A stretch of 61,350 bases of DNA from positions 1 to 61,350 of the forward strand of contig JAHHRW010000011.1 in NCBI GenBank assembly GCA_020025575.1. Reading direction: 5' to 3'. This DNA comes from Oscillospiraceae bacterium (GTDB lineage: Bacteria > Bacillota > Clostridia > Oscillospirales > Oscillospiraceae). Under the pieces are notes generated by a model, which was not told the DNA's origin, made no database searches, and saw nothing but the letters and a program-made list of their open reading frames with translations. The position numbers and the translations under genes are program-made. Shown here one piece after another: positions 31,972-40,646 of the stretch (its first letter is position 1; the number at the start of each line of letters is the position of its first letter).

Positions 31972-32511
31972 ATGAAAAAGAAGACAATCACAATGGTGGC
32001 GGCACTGACGCTGGCCATCGGGTGCACGGTGGGTGCTGCCGTTGCATGGCTGACGGATGCAACGGACCCTGTGAAGAATACCTTCACGGTGGGCAACATT
32101 GACATCACATTGGCTGAAACGACTGAGGACTTTAAGATGGTTCCTGGCTCTGCCATCGAAAAAGACCCAGTGGTTACCGTCGAGGCGAACTCCGAGTCCT
32201 GCTGGCTGTTTGTTAAGGTTGAGGAGTCTGCAAATCTGCAAGAATTCATTGACTATACAATTGCCAACGGGTGGACGCAGCTGTCTACCGACTCCAATGT
32301 TTATTACCGTGAGGTTTCTGCAAGCACAGGCAATCAGGAATTTCCTGTTCTGACAGACAACAGAGTTACCGTGCAGAACACCGTCACCAAAGAAATGATG
32401 GATGGACTGACGACAGACGGCAATTATCCCACGCTGACCTTCACGGCTTATGCCTGCCAGCGTGACAATATCGCTTCTGCTGAAACAGCATGGGCAGAGC
32501 TGCAAAAGTAA
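31972..32511 (+). CDS. TasA/CalY-like secreted protein 2
   Basis: 179 aa. The signal ends GAAVAWLTDATD, followed by VKNTFTVGNIDITLAE. Compared with protein 1 it shares KDPVV, the CWxFVKVE strand, the ANGWTQLSTDSNVYYRE region (NGWTLVTDETNVYAYK in protein 1) and the closing TFTAYACQ...AETAW segment. The two are therefore tandem paralogues. A second cysteine near the C-terminus (AYACQRD) could pair with the first. SD AAAGGAG precedes the ATG. Probably assembled with its neighbours. Confidence 0.85.
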   Translation: MKKKTITMVAALTLAIGCTVGAAVAWLTDATDPVKNTFTVGNIDITLAETTEDFKMVPGSAIEKDPVVTVEANSESCWLFVKVEESANLQEFIDYTIANGWTQLSTDSNVYYREVSASTGNQEFPVLTDNRVTVQNTVTKEMMDGLTTDGNYPTLTFTAYACQRDNIASAETAWAELQK

Positions 32512-32598
32512 GCCCTGGTTCATGGAGCTGTATCGGCGATAGACAAAATCGATTCCCATTTTCGTACATAACGGCGTAACACAAAGGAGGAAAATCGT

Positions 32599-33405
32599 AT
32601 GAACAAGAAGAAAATTACGGCACTGTGCCTGACTGCAGCTTTGGCAGCTACGGCTATGGTTAGCGGCTCTCTGGCTTACTTCACGGATAACGAGCAGGCA
32701 GACAATGTTTTTGAGATCGGTGGAGTTGACATCGTCCTCAATGAGCAGCAAAGAGGCGAAAACGGTCTGGAACCTTTTGCGCAGAACAAGGTTCTGCTGC
32801 CAATCGTTGGCTCTGCCCAGGGACAGAAGGATGACTATGGTATGCCCGTTGCAGCAAACTACTGCGATAAGATGGTCTCTGTCACCAACGATGGTGAGAG
32901 CGACAGCTATGTTCGTGTCTACTTCGCAGTCCCTTCGTCTTTGGATGATGGCTATGAAAGCTTTAATGCCGGGCTCAACTCCCTGCACTTCAATTTTGGC
33001 AACAAAAATGTGGACGGCCAATGGGTGAGCACCTATGGTACAGACTGGAACTGGAAGAATCCCAGCGGCGGCTGGAATTATTTCGAGACGGAAATGGACG
33101 GAATTCGATACAATGTCTATTTTGGCGATTACATGACAGTCCTGCCCGCAGGCAAGACCACTTCTGATGCAGTCAGCGGTGTTTATCTGGACAAGAATGT
33201 GAATGTAGACAAAGAGGGCAATCTGGTGGACGTAAGAAACGGTGTTACCACCGAGCTTGGTTTCACTTCTAAAGATCAGATTGAATGCCCTGTTTTTGCA
33301 ATTGCAGCGCAGGCTTCCGGTTTTGATACCCCTGCTGAGGCTTTTGATGAGGCTTTCGGCGCACAATTCAATCCCTGGGGCGGCGTTGTTGAAAACTGGC
33401 AGTAA
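32599..33405 (+). CDS. TasA/CalY-like secreted protein 3
   Basis: 268 aa, the longest of the group. The signal ends SGSLAYFTDNEQADNVFEIG, a standard SipW-type site followed by the N-x-F-x-x-G strand. The mature part has conserved KMVSVTNDGESDSYVRVYF, corresponding to the beta-sandwich strand seen as VTVENAGDHAVFVRLVL in the next protein. A middle insertion is rich in Trp, Gly and Asn (TDWNWKNPSGGWNYFETEMD). SD AAAGGAGG. It is more like secreted protein 4 and true TasA than proteins 1 and 2 and could be the main fibre subunit. Confidence 0.85.
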   Translation: MNKKKITALCLTAALAATAMVSGSLAYFTDNEQADNVFEIGGVDIVLNEQQRGENGLEPFAQNKVLLPIVGSAQGQKDDYGMPVAANYCDKMVSVTNDGESDSYVRVYFAVPSSLDDGYESFNAGLNSLHFNFGNKNVDGQWVSTYGTDWNWKNPSGGWNYFETEMDGIRYNVYFGDYMTVLPAGKTTSDAVSGVYLDKNVNVDKEGNLVDVRNGVTTELGFTSKDQIECPVFAIAAQASGFDTPAEAFDEAFGAQFNPWGGVVENWQ

Positions 33406-33579
33406 TCCATTTGCCCAGACATCCTCTACCCGTTACATAACCTGCCTCCAACAGGGGGCAGGCTATACGGGAACACCTGAATCAAATGTATTTCGGATTT
33501 TCCCATATGGCCTGCAAAAGACTGGGTTCAATATTTTTCCGTCCAAGCATGTCAGACCAGATGCAAAGGAGTGTTTGCT

Positions 33580-34143
33580 ATGAAAAAGAAGATTGCAGTC
33601 CTGGCGGTATTGGCAATTTGCATTGCTGCTGCCGCTTCAGGTACATTGGCTTATTTCACGGCATCGGACACAGCCCGAAATGTGATTACCGCAGGCAGTG
33701 TCAAAATTCAATTGAATGAAATGTCACGGCTTGAAACCGGCGAATTGGTTCCATTTGAGAACCAGAGCGGGGTTATGCCGGGGCAGCAGATCAGCAAGAT
33801 TGTCACCGTGGAAAACGCCGGGGATCATGCGGTCTTCGTCCGTCTGGTATTGCGCACGGGAATTTCTCTTGATCAAGATCAACAGGAGCAAGCCGACAGT
33901 GCGCTCATAAACCTGGATCTGAATACCGCAGATTGGACACAAAAGGATGGTGTCTTCTACTACAATCGTCCCTTGGCACCGGGGGAAGAAACGGAGCCGC
34001 TGTTTACCACAGTGACCTTCTCTAAGGATATGGGGAATGTGTACCAGAATAGCACCGCTATGATTGGTGTTGTGGCTCAGGCTGCTCAGGTTGCCAATAA
34101 TGGGAACAGTGCCCTGACCGCCGCCGGTTGGCCGGAAGTCTAA
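33580..34143 (+). CDS. TasA/CalY-like secreted protein 4
   Basis: 187 aa. The signal ends ASGTLAYFTASDTARNVITAG; the mature domain opens SVKIQLNEMS and has VTVENAGDHAVFVRLVLRTG. Later DGVFYYNRPLAPGEETEPLF is the strand pair shared with the TasA-like protein at 37613 (DGFYYYKFPVDPGEQPATPL). The ATG at 33580 has AAAGGAG eight bases upstream; a longer frame by three codons lacks SD spacing. It is followed 19 bases later by the large VWA gene, so the transcript continues. Confidence 0.85.
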   Translation: MKKKIAVLAVLAICIAAAASGTLAYFTASDTARNVITAGSVKIQLNEMSRLETGELVPFENQSGVMPGQQISKIVTVENAGDHAVFVRLVLRTGISLDQDQQEQADSALINLDLNTADWTQKDGVFYYNRPLAPGEETEPLFTTVTFSKDMGNVYQNSTAMIGVVAQAAQVANNGNSALTAAGWPEV

Positions 34144-34162
34144 GAAAGGGGATGCTTAGGCA

Positions 34163-37100
34163 ATGAAAAATCGCATCACTTCTATTCTTCTATGTATCTG
34201 CCTGATTGTTTCTATGTCAAATGGCGTGTTGGCATCTGAGCAAAACAAAAAAATACCGGATGAAACGGAAGTGTCCATTCAGACAATGCAGGAGACAACG
34301 GAAGAAACCACCGCGCCCACGGAAATTGTTCCTTCGGAGAGCGAAGGAACCCTGCCTTCTGATGCAGCCACTGCACCTGCTGAGACTGTCCCGGCAGCTA
34401 CCGAGGCTGCACCAGCAGTCACCGAGTCTGCACCGATAGCTACCGCGGCTGCACCAGCAGTCACCGAGGCTGTCCCAGCAACCACCGAGACGATCCCGGA
34501 AATTATCGAGTCTGCACCTGCCTTAGTGACTCCGGAGCTGATTGATGAAACGTATCATGCGCTGATGGCTGCCACCACCGTTGAGGAAATGGACAATATT
34601 CTTTCCCAGATGGATGAAGAAACGGCCAATGCGTTCGTTTCTGCTCTGACACCGGGGCAGATCAATGAGATCAACAGCAAGGCGGATGCCCTGACACCCC
34701 CGCAAACTGCCCCCGTGCCCCAGCAAATGCAGCAGCCGGACAATCGCCCCATTGTGTACCCTGCTAAAAACGTTACCAATGCAGCACCTTTCCTGCCTCC
34801 GGTGGTTGGCGTGACCGGGGGGGCGGAAGATGATCGATTGCTCCTAGACCCTCCAGAGCCGGATAATGGTTTGGAAACCAGAAAGACGGTCTCAGGGCCG
34901 GATGCAAATGGTCAATACACCCTGACGCTGGAGGCCTGGGCAACCGGTGACAAGACCATTATCGATCAGCAGACCCAGATTCCAACGGATATCATCCTGG
35001 TTCTGGATCAGTCCGGCTCCATGGGGGATGACTTTGTAACCGCTGCCTATGAACCGTACAGAGCGGAGCCGAAGGAACTGTATAACAATCGGGAAAAACT
35101 GTATGTGAAACGTGCGGATGGTTCCTTTGTTCCGGTTACTGTTGAGCAGGTTAGTGTGCCGCTGGATACATATACGTCCTATTCTGGTCTGACAAATAAG
35201 AAATACAATTCCATGTCAGGCAGCTTTTATCATCAGTGTCAAACAGGCAAATATGGAATTGTCAATATAGACCACCCCTTTTTTGGCGATTATACTTATA
35301 ATTGTGAATTTTGCGGCAATATTGGTAGTTCCACCGGACAAAGAACCGTGCCCGGTTTTTCCAACACATTTTTTAAGAAAGATACGGCCGTTGGCTACAC
35401 CTTCTCTTATACGGATGAGAGCGGAACAACGGTTACAGCCACCGTACAGCAGAGCGATCCATCGCCAGATTGGGATTTCCACCTCTCCAAACCCGTTCGC
35501 ACAACCACCCGGTTAGAGGCGCTGAAAACAGCTGTAACCAGTTTCGCAGACGCCGTTGCAGAGAAAGCCAAAGGCCCTGATGGGCTACTCGGCACGGGCG
35601 ATGAGGTCAATCACCGCATTGCTATGGTTGGATTTGGGTCTTCGCTTGATAGAACATACGGTGATTACGTAAATACAGAAATTCTGATCGGTTCTGCCCA
35701 GCACCGGTACGATCGTGTAACGGATGCCATCTGTCTGGATGCATTTCAGGATATGGATCAGGTCTCTGGAGTCAATCATGTCAAAAGCTCCATCAGCGTC
35801 CTTGCAGCCGAAGGCGGAACTTATGTCAATCATGGTGTCGAGTTGGGGAACAGGATCTTCCGCAATCACCCGGTTCCGCAAAACGAGCGCCGTAATCGCA
35901 TCATGATTGTGTTTACCGACGGACAGCCCGGGCGAAGTGGTTATGATGGAAAAGTTGCTCAGGCAGCAATCGATGAAGCAAAGATTACAAAGACCACATA
36001 CGGGGCTACGGTGTATTCTGTGGGCATCTTCGAAGGTGCAGATGCCACCTCGGAAGGCAAGCAAAAGGGAAACGATATAGAAATGAGCAACTGGTTCATG
36101 CAGAACCTATCCAGCAACAACGGAGCCGTTCAAGATCCCAGCTATTATCTGTCCGCTGCGGATTCTGATGCACTGAATGACATTTTCCAGACAATCTCCG
36201 GGAATATCGAAACGGGTGGCTCCGCGATTCAGCTAGGTGCCGAGACGATCATGAAGGATGTGATTGCGGACTCCTTCGTTCTGCCCGAGGGGGCAAGTAA
36301 GGATGATATCAAAGTCTATACGGCGGATTACATAGGGGAAAACACATTTGACGATGGAGTATCTTTCCCTGCAACAGTCGATATTTTACCGGATAACAGA
36401 ACCGTTTGTGTGACCAATTTTGATTATTCTCAGAATTGGGTGGGAACTGTCACGGATAATGGGCAGGTGTCCTACAGAGGCAGAAAACTGATTGTGGAGA
36501 TTCCCATTGCGGTTCGGGATGGATTCCTGGGGGGCAACGGTGTGCCCACCAATGGGACGGATTCCGGCATCTATAACGGTGACAAGATCATTGAGAATTT
36601 CGAGGTTCCCGAGGTCAACGTCCCGATTCCCAAAATCACAGTTGCGGCTCAAGATCGGAATGTATATCTGCTTGGCGATTTGACACAGGATCAGCTGATG
36701 CAGGGTGTCACCATCACCGCAGGTGGGGCAAACCTTCTGCAAGCGCTTGCGCCTTGGCAGGTACAATATGTAGATATCACCATTGCCAAACCCGATGCCA
36801 TGACAGGTCTGACCGCAGACGGGACGTATAGCGTTACCGCAGAAATTGCCCCGAAATCCAGCAATGTGCCAAACCCCGTGGAGAAAGTGTGGGGGACAGG
36901 TTCAGCAAATGTCAATGTCTTTGCGCCTGTGCTGACATTCCGGGACAGCGCAGTCTACTATGGTGACAATGCCCCTGCGGAATATGAAAGCAATTGTGTT
37001 TCTACACAATGGAAACATGAAGGTGTTTTCGATGGCGAGGTTACCATGATTGGCTCTGCACCTAATCTTAAAAAGACTTATCAGCCAGGTTTGGGCGTGG

Positions 37101-37594
37101 AAAATGGAAAAATTCACACCAAAACGGATATCCCGGTGCATGTGGCCGTTGGCATTGGTGACCAGGATATTACAGAGTTCGTAACGTATAAGCACAAGGA
37201 CTGTGTACCAGATTGCGGATTTAATGCCGCAGAGCAAGCGTTTCTGCTCCATGTTCGGACCTGCCAGCTCACCGTGCATAAACAGGGCGGTGCTGCCGGA
37301 GAGCCGTATGTGTTCTATCTTGATCGGAACGGTGAAAGGTATACAGAACTGACCATCACCGGAAATGGAACGGAAACAATCTATGAGCTGCCTGTGGGAA
37401 ACTACACCTTGGCAGAGGATGCAGACTGGGCCTGGGGATATGCGGATATCCAGGTGGGGCCGGGGGTACAATTGGGCAGTACCAATCCTTCCGGTGAAAT
37501 TACCTGCACCAATGCAGGACGATTGCCCCAGTGGCTCAGTGGGTTCAGTTCAGTTGTGCAGAATGTGCTTGGGATTGCCCATAGTCAATCCTGA
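34163..37594 (+). CDS. Large secreted VWA-domain protein, 1143 aa
   Basis: Signal peptide at 1-24, then a Pro/Thr/Glu/Ala-rich stalk (~30-125), a short helical stretch, and a von Willebrand factor A domain. Its metal site is DQSGSMG (D282, S284, S286), with the later IMIVFTDGQPG near 580. About 150 residues are inserted after the first strand, with one H-x-C and one C-x-x-C (YNCEFCGN) that could hold zinc or disulfides. The C-terminal half looks like beta domains; residues ~1050-1115 (LTVHKQGG to YADIQV) resemble a SpaA/prealbumin-like fold. The last residues (QWLSGFSSVVQNVLG) could be an amphipathic helix. No LPxTG-type anchor is seen. Probably an adhesin or matrix-tip protein of the TasA-like system. 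Confidence 0.85.
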   Translation: MKNRITSILLCICLIVSMSNGVLASEQNKKIPDETEVSIQTMQETTEETTAPTEIVPSESEGTLPSDAATAPAETVPAATEAAPAVTESAPIATAAAPAVTEAVPATTETIPEIIESAPALVTPELIDETYHALMAATTVEEMDNILSQMDEETANAFVSALTPGQINEINSKADALTPPQTAPVPQQMQQPDNRPIVYPAKNVTNAAPFLPPVVGVTGGAEDDRLLLDPPEPDNGLETRKTVSGPDANGQYTLTLEAWATGDKTIIDQQTQIPTDIILVLDQSGSMGDDFVTAAYEPYRAEPKELYNNREKLYVKRADGSFVPVTVEQVSVPLDTYTSYSGLTNKKYNSMSGSFYHQCQTGKYGIVNIDHPFFGDYTYNCEFCGNIGSSTGQRTVPGFSNTFFKKDTAVGYTFSYTDESGTTVTATVQQSDPSPDWDFHLSKPVRTTTRLEALKTAVTSFADAVAEKAKGPDGLLGTGDEVNHRIAMVGFGSSLDRTYGDYVNTEILIGSAQHRYDRVTDAICLDAFQDMDQVSGVNHVKSSISVLAAEGGTYVNHGVELGNRIFRNHPVPQNERRNRIMIVFTDGQPGRSGYDGKVAQAAIDEAKITKTTYGATVYSVGIFEGADATSEGKQKGNDIEMSNWFMQNLSSNNGAVQDPSYYLSAADSDALNDIFQTISGNIETGGSAIQLGAETIMKDVIADSFVLPEGASKDDIKVYTADYIGENTFDDGVSFPATVDILPDNRTVCVTNFDYSQNWVGTVTDNGQVSYRGRKLIVEIPIAVRDGFLGGNGVPTNGTDSGIYNGDKIIENFEVPEVNVPIPKITVAAQDRNVYLLGDLTQDQLMQGVTITAGGANLLQALAPWQVQYVDITIAKPDAMTGLTADGTYSVTAEIAPKSSNVPNPVEKVWGTGSANVNVFAPVLTFRDSAVYYGDNAPAEYESNCVSTQWKHEGVFDGEVTMIGSAPNLKKTYQPGLGVENGKIHTKTDIPVHVAVGIGDQDITEFVTYKHKDCVPDCGFNAAEQAFLLHVRTCQLTVHKQGGAAGEPYVFYLDRNGERYTELTITGNGTETIYELPVGNYTLAEDADWAWGYADIQVGPGVQLGSTNPSGEITCTNAGRLPQWLSGFSSVVQNVLGIAHSQS
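34405..34468 (+). repeat. Repeat in the stalk of the VWA protein
   Basis: 22 identical bases occur at 34405-34426 and 34447-34468 (period 42, i.e. 14 codons, AAPAVTE units). Degenerate copies on both sides make an ETVPAATEAAPAVTESAP-like stalk that can vary in length by slippage. Confidence 0.75.
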
Positions 37595-37612
37595 CGAAAG
37601 GCGGTAGGGACA

Positions 37613-38215
37613 ATGAAAAAACGACATCATAACTTACACGCCGGCTGGGGGTGCAGGAAGGCTGTGCGGTGTAAGATTTTTGCGGTGCTGGCTTGTGTAG
37701 CCGCAATTGCCACGGTTACGGTTGGTGGTACCATGGGGTGGATTCATACTCCGCCCCAGACTGTAAAGAATACCTTTACAGAATCTGCCGTTACCTGTGA
37801 AGTGCGTGAGGACTTCGATGGCAGTGTGAAACGCAATGTAAACGTCACCAACACTGGAGATACTTCTGCATATATCCGGGTGAAACTGGTCTCCTACCGT
37901 GTGAATGAGGAGAACCAGAAAATCGGGGGCGCTGCCGAAATCCCCGCATTTGTCCCCGGAAAGGACTGGGTTTTCAAAGACGGGTTCTACTACTACAAAT
38001 TCCCGGTAGACCCGGGAGAACAACCGGCAACACCGCTGATCGCTGCCGATGGTATCCAGCTTTTGAAGTACACGGATATGGACGGCGGCAAGCAGGTGAT
38101 TGAAGTTGCAGCAGAGGCAATTCAGGCAGAGGGCATAGACGGTGCAGGTAATAAAGCAGTTGTTGCCGCCTGGGGCGTTGACCCGGAAACACTCGGATCA
38201 GGAGGTAGAAGATGA
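37613..38215 (+). CDS. TasA-like secreted protein 5
   Basis: 200 aa with a long basic N-terminus (MKKRHHNLHAGWGCRKAVRCK) before the hydrophobic core. The signal end GGTMGWIHTPPQTVKNTFTES is a variant SipW-type site in which Tyr-Phe is replaced by Trp-Ile. The mature domain has VNVTNTGDTSAYIRVKLVSY and DGFYYYKFPVDPGEQP, as in protein 4. SD AAAGGCGG is moderate. It lies 18 bases after the VWA gene and overlaps the next start by four bases, so it is part of the same transcript. Confidence 0.82.
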   Translation: MKKRHHNLHAGWGCRKAVRCKIFAVLACVAAIATVTVGGTMGWIHTPPQTVKNTFTESAVTCEVREDFDGSVKRNVNVTNTGDTSAYIRVKLVSYRVNEENQKIGGAAEIPAFVPGKDWVFKDGFYYYKFPVDPGEQPATPLIAADGIQLLKYTDMDGGKQVIEVAAEAIQAEGIDGAGNKAVVAAWGVDPETLGSGGRR

Positions 38216-38877
38216 AAATTTTCAGAAAATATATCTCCTTGCTGGTGGCTGCCATGCTCATTATGGGCATTGCCGTTACGGTCTATGCTGACGGCACGGT
38301 TCGTTATGCAGGAAACAGCGGTGAATTTGTTTTTGAGCCCGGCAGCGATCTGTCCGCCACCGACTTGTTTGATGGATTCAAAGGGGTAATGCCCGGTGAT
38401 ACCATTGCGAATCGGATTACGATTCGCAATGACGCGTCGAAAGAGGTCAAGATCAAGCTGTATCTGCGTTCCCTTGGGGCGCAGGAGGCTACAGATGAAT
38501 TTCTGAATCAAATGAAACTGACGGTCAAACAGGAGGGGGATTCTATCCTTTTTCAAGCGCCTGCGGATGAAACAGCACAGTTGGGTGACTGGGTTTATCT
38601 GGGTACCTTTTACTCCGGCGCAGAGATTGATCTGCTGCTGACACTGGAAGTGCCCATCGAGATGGGAAATGACTTCCAAAAAGCAGTGGGTATGATTGAC
38701 TGGGAGTTCGGAGTTGAAGAATTTCCAGCAGAAACGGATGATCCCGCCGTACCCAATACGGCAGATGATCGTCAGGCGTTTGTCTATGTGGGTTTGATGA
38801 TTCTGGGCACAGCTGGTGTGGCAGTCCTTGCCGTCACACAGGCGCATTGCAAGAATGCAAAGAACAAGGAAAAATAA
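38212..38877 (+). CDS. Secreted surface protein with sortase-like C-terminal signal
   Basis: 221 aa. A conventional signal peptide (AVTVYADG, signal peptidase I-like A-x-A form and not the SipW form) is followed by a beta-rich domain of about 150 residues with NRITIRNDASKEVKIKLYLRS, reminiscent of TasA-like strands. The C-terminus has VPNTADDRQ, then a hydrophobic helix (AFVYVGLMILGTAGVAVLAV) and the basic tail KNAKNKEK. That tripartite order matches cell-wall sorting signals with VPNTA in place of LPxTG. Start overlaps the previous stop (ATGA). It may anchor the fibre to peptidoglycan through a class B sortase. Confidence 0.8.
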   Translation: MKIFRKYISLLVAAMLIMGIAVTVYADGTVRYAGNSGEFVFEPGSDLSATDLFDGFKGVMPGDTIANRITIRNDASKEVKIKLYLRSLGAQEATDEFLNQMKLTVKQEGDSILFQAPADETAQLGDWVYLGTFYSGAEIDLLLTLEVPIEMGNDFQKAVGMIDWEFGVEEFPAETDDPAVPNTADDRQAFVYVGLMILGTAGVAVLAVTQAHCKNAKNKEK

Positions 38878-38915
38878 CATCTAAATAATAGGGCACAAAT
38901 CTATAAAGCGCATAT

Positions 38916-38953
38916 AAAAACGCCGGATCAAGATACCTTGATCCGGCGTTTTT
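38916..38953. terminator. Terminator of the surface cluster and of the tRNA-Leu remnant
   Basis: A perfect 17-bp stem (38916-38932 with 38937-38953) has an ATAC loop and A5/T5 ends. It works for the plus-strand cluster and, directly behind the CCA of the tRNA remnant, for the minus strand. Confidence 0.9.
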
Positions 38954-39009
38954 GGTGCGGGCGACAGGACTCGAACCTGCACGCCTCCAGGTAGGGGGCG
39001 CTAGGGGTG
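38953..39009 (-). pseudogene. Truncated tRNA-Leu, 3' half only
   Basis: Read on the minus strand, this stretch has a class II variable arm (CGCC...GGCG), a complete T-arm (GCAGGTTCGAGTCCTGT), the 3' acceptor strand CGCCCGC and ACCA, followed at once by a terminator. The 5' acceptor strand, D-arm and anticodon are missing: no GCGGGCG lies in the next 100 bases. The 32 bases at 38952-38983 are identical to 50115-50146 in the intact tRNA-Leu. The variable arm differs, so it may derive from another leucine isoacceptor or be an integration scar. Confidence 0.7.
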
Positions 39010-39132
39010 AAATAATACCTGCTGAAAAAGGAACCATGTTCTATATGAAAATGCAGCCTTTTTGCATTTACGGCATAGTTGGATACGATTAAGTTGAATT
39101 CGTTCTATGAAAATGAAAATAAGGTAAATGAA

Positions 39133-39156
39133 GGGACTGCTGTTTCAAGCAGTCCC
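39133..39156 (-). terminator. Probable terminator of the lacI-pfk-tpi-larA operon
   Basis: A 9-bp stem (39133-39141 with 39148-39156) lies 17 bases after the last stop on the minus strand; the U-tract is interrupted. The interval 39010-39132 holds nothing else I can recognise. Confidence 0.5.
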
Positions 39157-39173
39157 CTTTGTAAATAGCAAGA

Positions 39174-40634
39174 TCAGACATTGGACAGGTCGTCGTCCTT
39201 CATGCACAGATGGACAGCGCCGACTTTGAAGGTCTGGGGCAGAGCCAAAATCTTGGGGTTCTGACCCACGAACTTCTTCTTTGCATCTTCCAGAGCCTCT
39301 TCAAAGGTTGCACGGGTCTTCAGACCCATGCTGCGGGCAATGCCGGGCTCCTGTGCGCCCACGATATAGATGGCGCTGGTGTTCATCTCAGCGATGTGAC
39401 CGCAGCTCATCATGGAAAAGCCGTGGAAGGGATGGAATGCATTGGCAAAACGGTACTTGCGAATGTATTCTTCGTTGGTAGCAAAATATTCGCCGTAACG
39501 ATCCATGTCGGGCAGAATGTTCATGTGGTCGTGCTGGAACATTTCGTACAGCTCACGCAGGTAGGGCCAGCGCTCATCGTGGAAGTAGCCGTTGCAGATC
39601 GAGGAGCAGATGATGACACAGTTGTCCTTCATCACGCGCTTGTGACGGATGACCTGAGCGGACAGGGCCTGCATCATCTGGATGGGGTTGGTGCCCATGC
39701 CGTCGCCGTAGTGGAAGTTCTGAGGCATACCAAAGACCATGATATCATACTTCTCTTCTGCAAAGGGAACGTAGGTGCGCTTGTCGGCCACCTTCCAGCT
39801 CAGGGGCTGCATGATCTTTGCGTAGCCGGAGAAAAGAGCAATCTGACGGGAGTAGGTGTCCAGAACTGCGTCACAGCAGAAGAAGGGATGCCCCATCTTG
39901 TCTTCCATGTGCATGGAAATCTCGTCGAACTTGGTACGCATCAGGCTGTGGCCGGAAACCGGGGTGAAGTCGCCGCGGTGCATGACCTTGGGAACGTGGT
40001 GGGATGCGATGCTCCTCCAGTGGGTGATACCGGTGGCGCTGTGCTTGTAGCCGCCGGAGTAGCCGCCGTAGGGGTTGCCCTGGGTGTGGCCGATGAGGAT
40101 GGGAATGTCACAGTCGAAGACGTACTTGTTCATCAGGACGGGGTCGCCCCGCTGGGTGGTGCCCAGATCCACCATGTGGTCGTAGTCTTCGGAGTCGTGG
40201 GAAGTAATCTGATTGGTGAAGTAGAACTCGTTGAACAGATCATCGCCCAGAATCTGTTTCATTTCCTTAACGGTTGCGCGGGGGTGCAGACCGTTGGAGA
40301 ACAGCAGCAGAATGTCTTCCTTGCGCACGCCGCCTGCGTACAGCTCGTCCAGACAGGCGCGGATTGCCACCTTGCGATGGGACGTGGGCTGGCATCCGCC
40401 CTTAACGATATCGGGGATAACGAAGACAACGGTCTTGCCGGGAGCAGCCAGCTCCCGCAGAGCGGGCATGCCGTAGGGGTTGCGGATGCTCTCCAGAGTT
40501 GCGTTGTACAGGCTGTCCCAGTCCTGGGGCAGACACGCAGGATCCGGCACGGTTTTGCCGGGGATAAAAACATCGGTGTTGTCTGGCAGTTCTGCACTCA
40601 TTAAGCCCTGGCCATATTCAAAATCCAGTTTCAT
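39174..40634 (-). CDS. LarA-family (DUF2088) nickel-pincer racemase/epimerase homologue
   Basis: 486 aa. It shows the LarA layout: a first domain with LLFSNGLHPRATVKEM (the histidine of the family's THRP-type motif), then SHDSEDYDHMVDLGTT and IGHTQGNPYGGYSGGYKHSA. The last holds the His and the Lys that in lactate racemase binds the nickel-pincer cofactor. ITHWRSIASHH follows. The usual D-x-T-R-P-T-P motif is replaced by PDIVKGGCQPTSHR, so the substrate is probably not lactate; LarA homologues include racemases and epimerases of other hydroxy acids and sugar acids. SD AAGGAG. Last gene of the LacI-led operon, 12 bases after the TPI-like gene. No larB/C/E cofactor genes are in the window. Confidence 0.85.
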   Translation of the reverse strand: MKLDFEYGQGLMSAELPDNTDVFIPGKTVPDPACLPQDWDSLYNATLESIRNPYGMPALRELAAPGKTVVFVIPDIVKGGCQPTSHRKVAIRACLDELYAGGVRKEDILLLFSNGLHPRATVKEMKQILGDDLFNEFYFTNQITSHDSEDYDHMVDLGTTQRGDPVLMNKYVFDCDIPILIGHTQGNPYGGYSGGYKHSATGITHWRSIASHHVPKVMHRGDFTPVSGHSLMRTKFDEISMHMEDKMGHPFFCCDAVLDTYSRQIALFSGYAKIMQPLSWKVADKRTYVPFAEEKYDIMVFGMPQNFHYGDGMGTNPIQMMQALSAQVIRHKRVMKDNCVIICSSICNGYFHDERWPYLRELYEMFQHDHMNILPDMDRYGEYFATNEEYIRKYRFANAFHPFHGFSMMSCGHIAEMNTSAIYIVGAQEPGIARSMGLKTRATFEEALEDAKKKFVGQNPKILALPQTFKVGAVHLCMKDDDLSNV

Positions 40635-40646
40635 ATGTATTTCTCC

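Noticed and set aside
38834..39037. 67-codon minus-strand ORF with SPVARTKNAG-like sequence
   Set aside because: Translation through the tRNA-Leu remnant and a terminator hairpin; no SD.
39210..40604. 464-codon plus-strand frame opposite the LarA homologue
   Set aside because: Repetitive Val/Gly/His-rich antisense translation; the minus frame has clear family motifs and SD.
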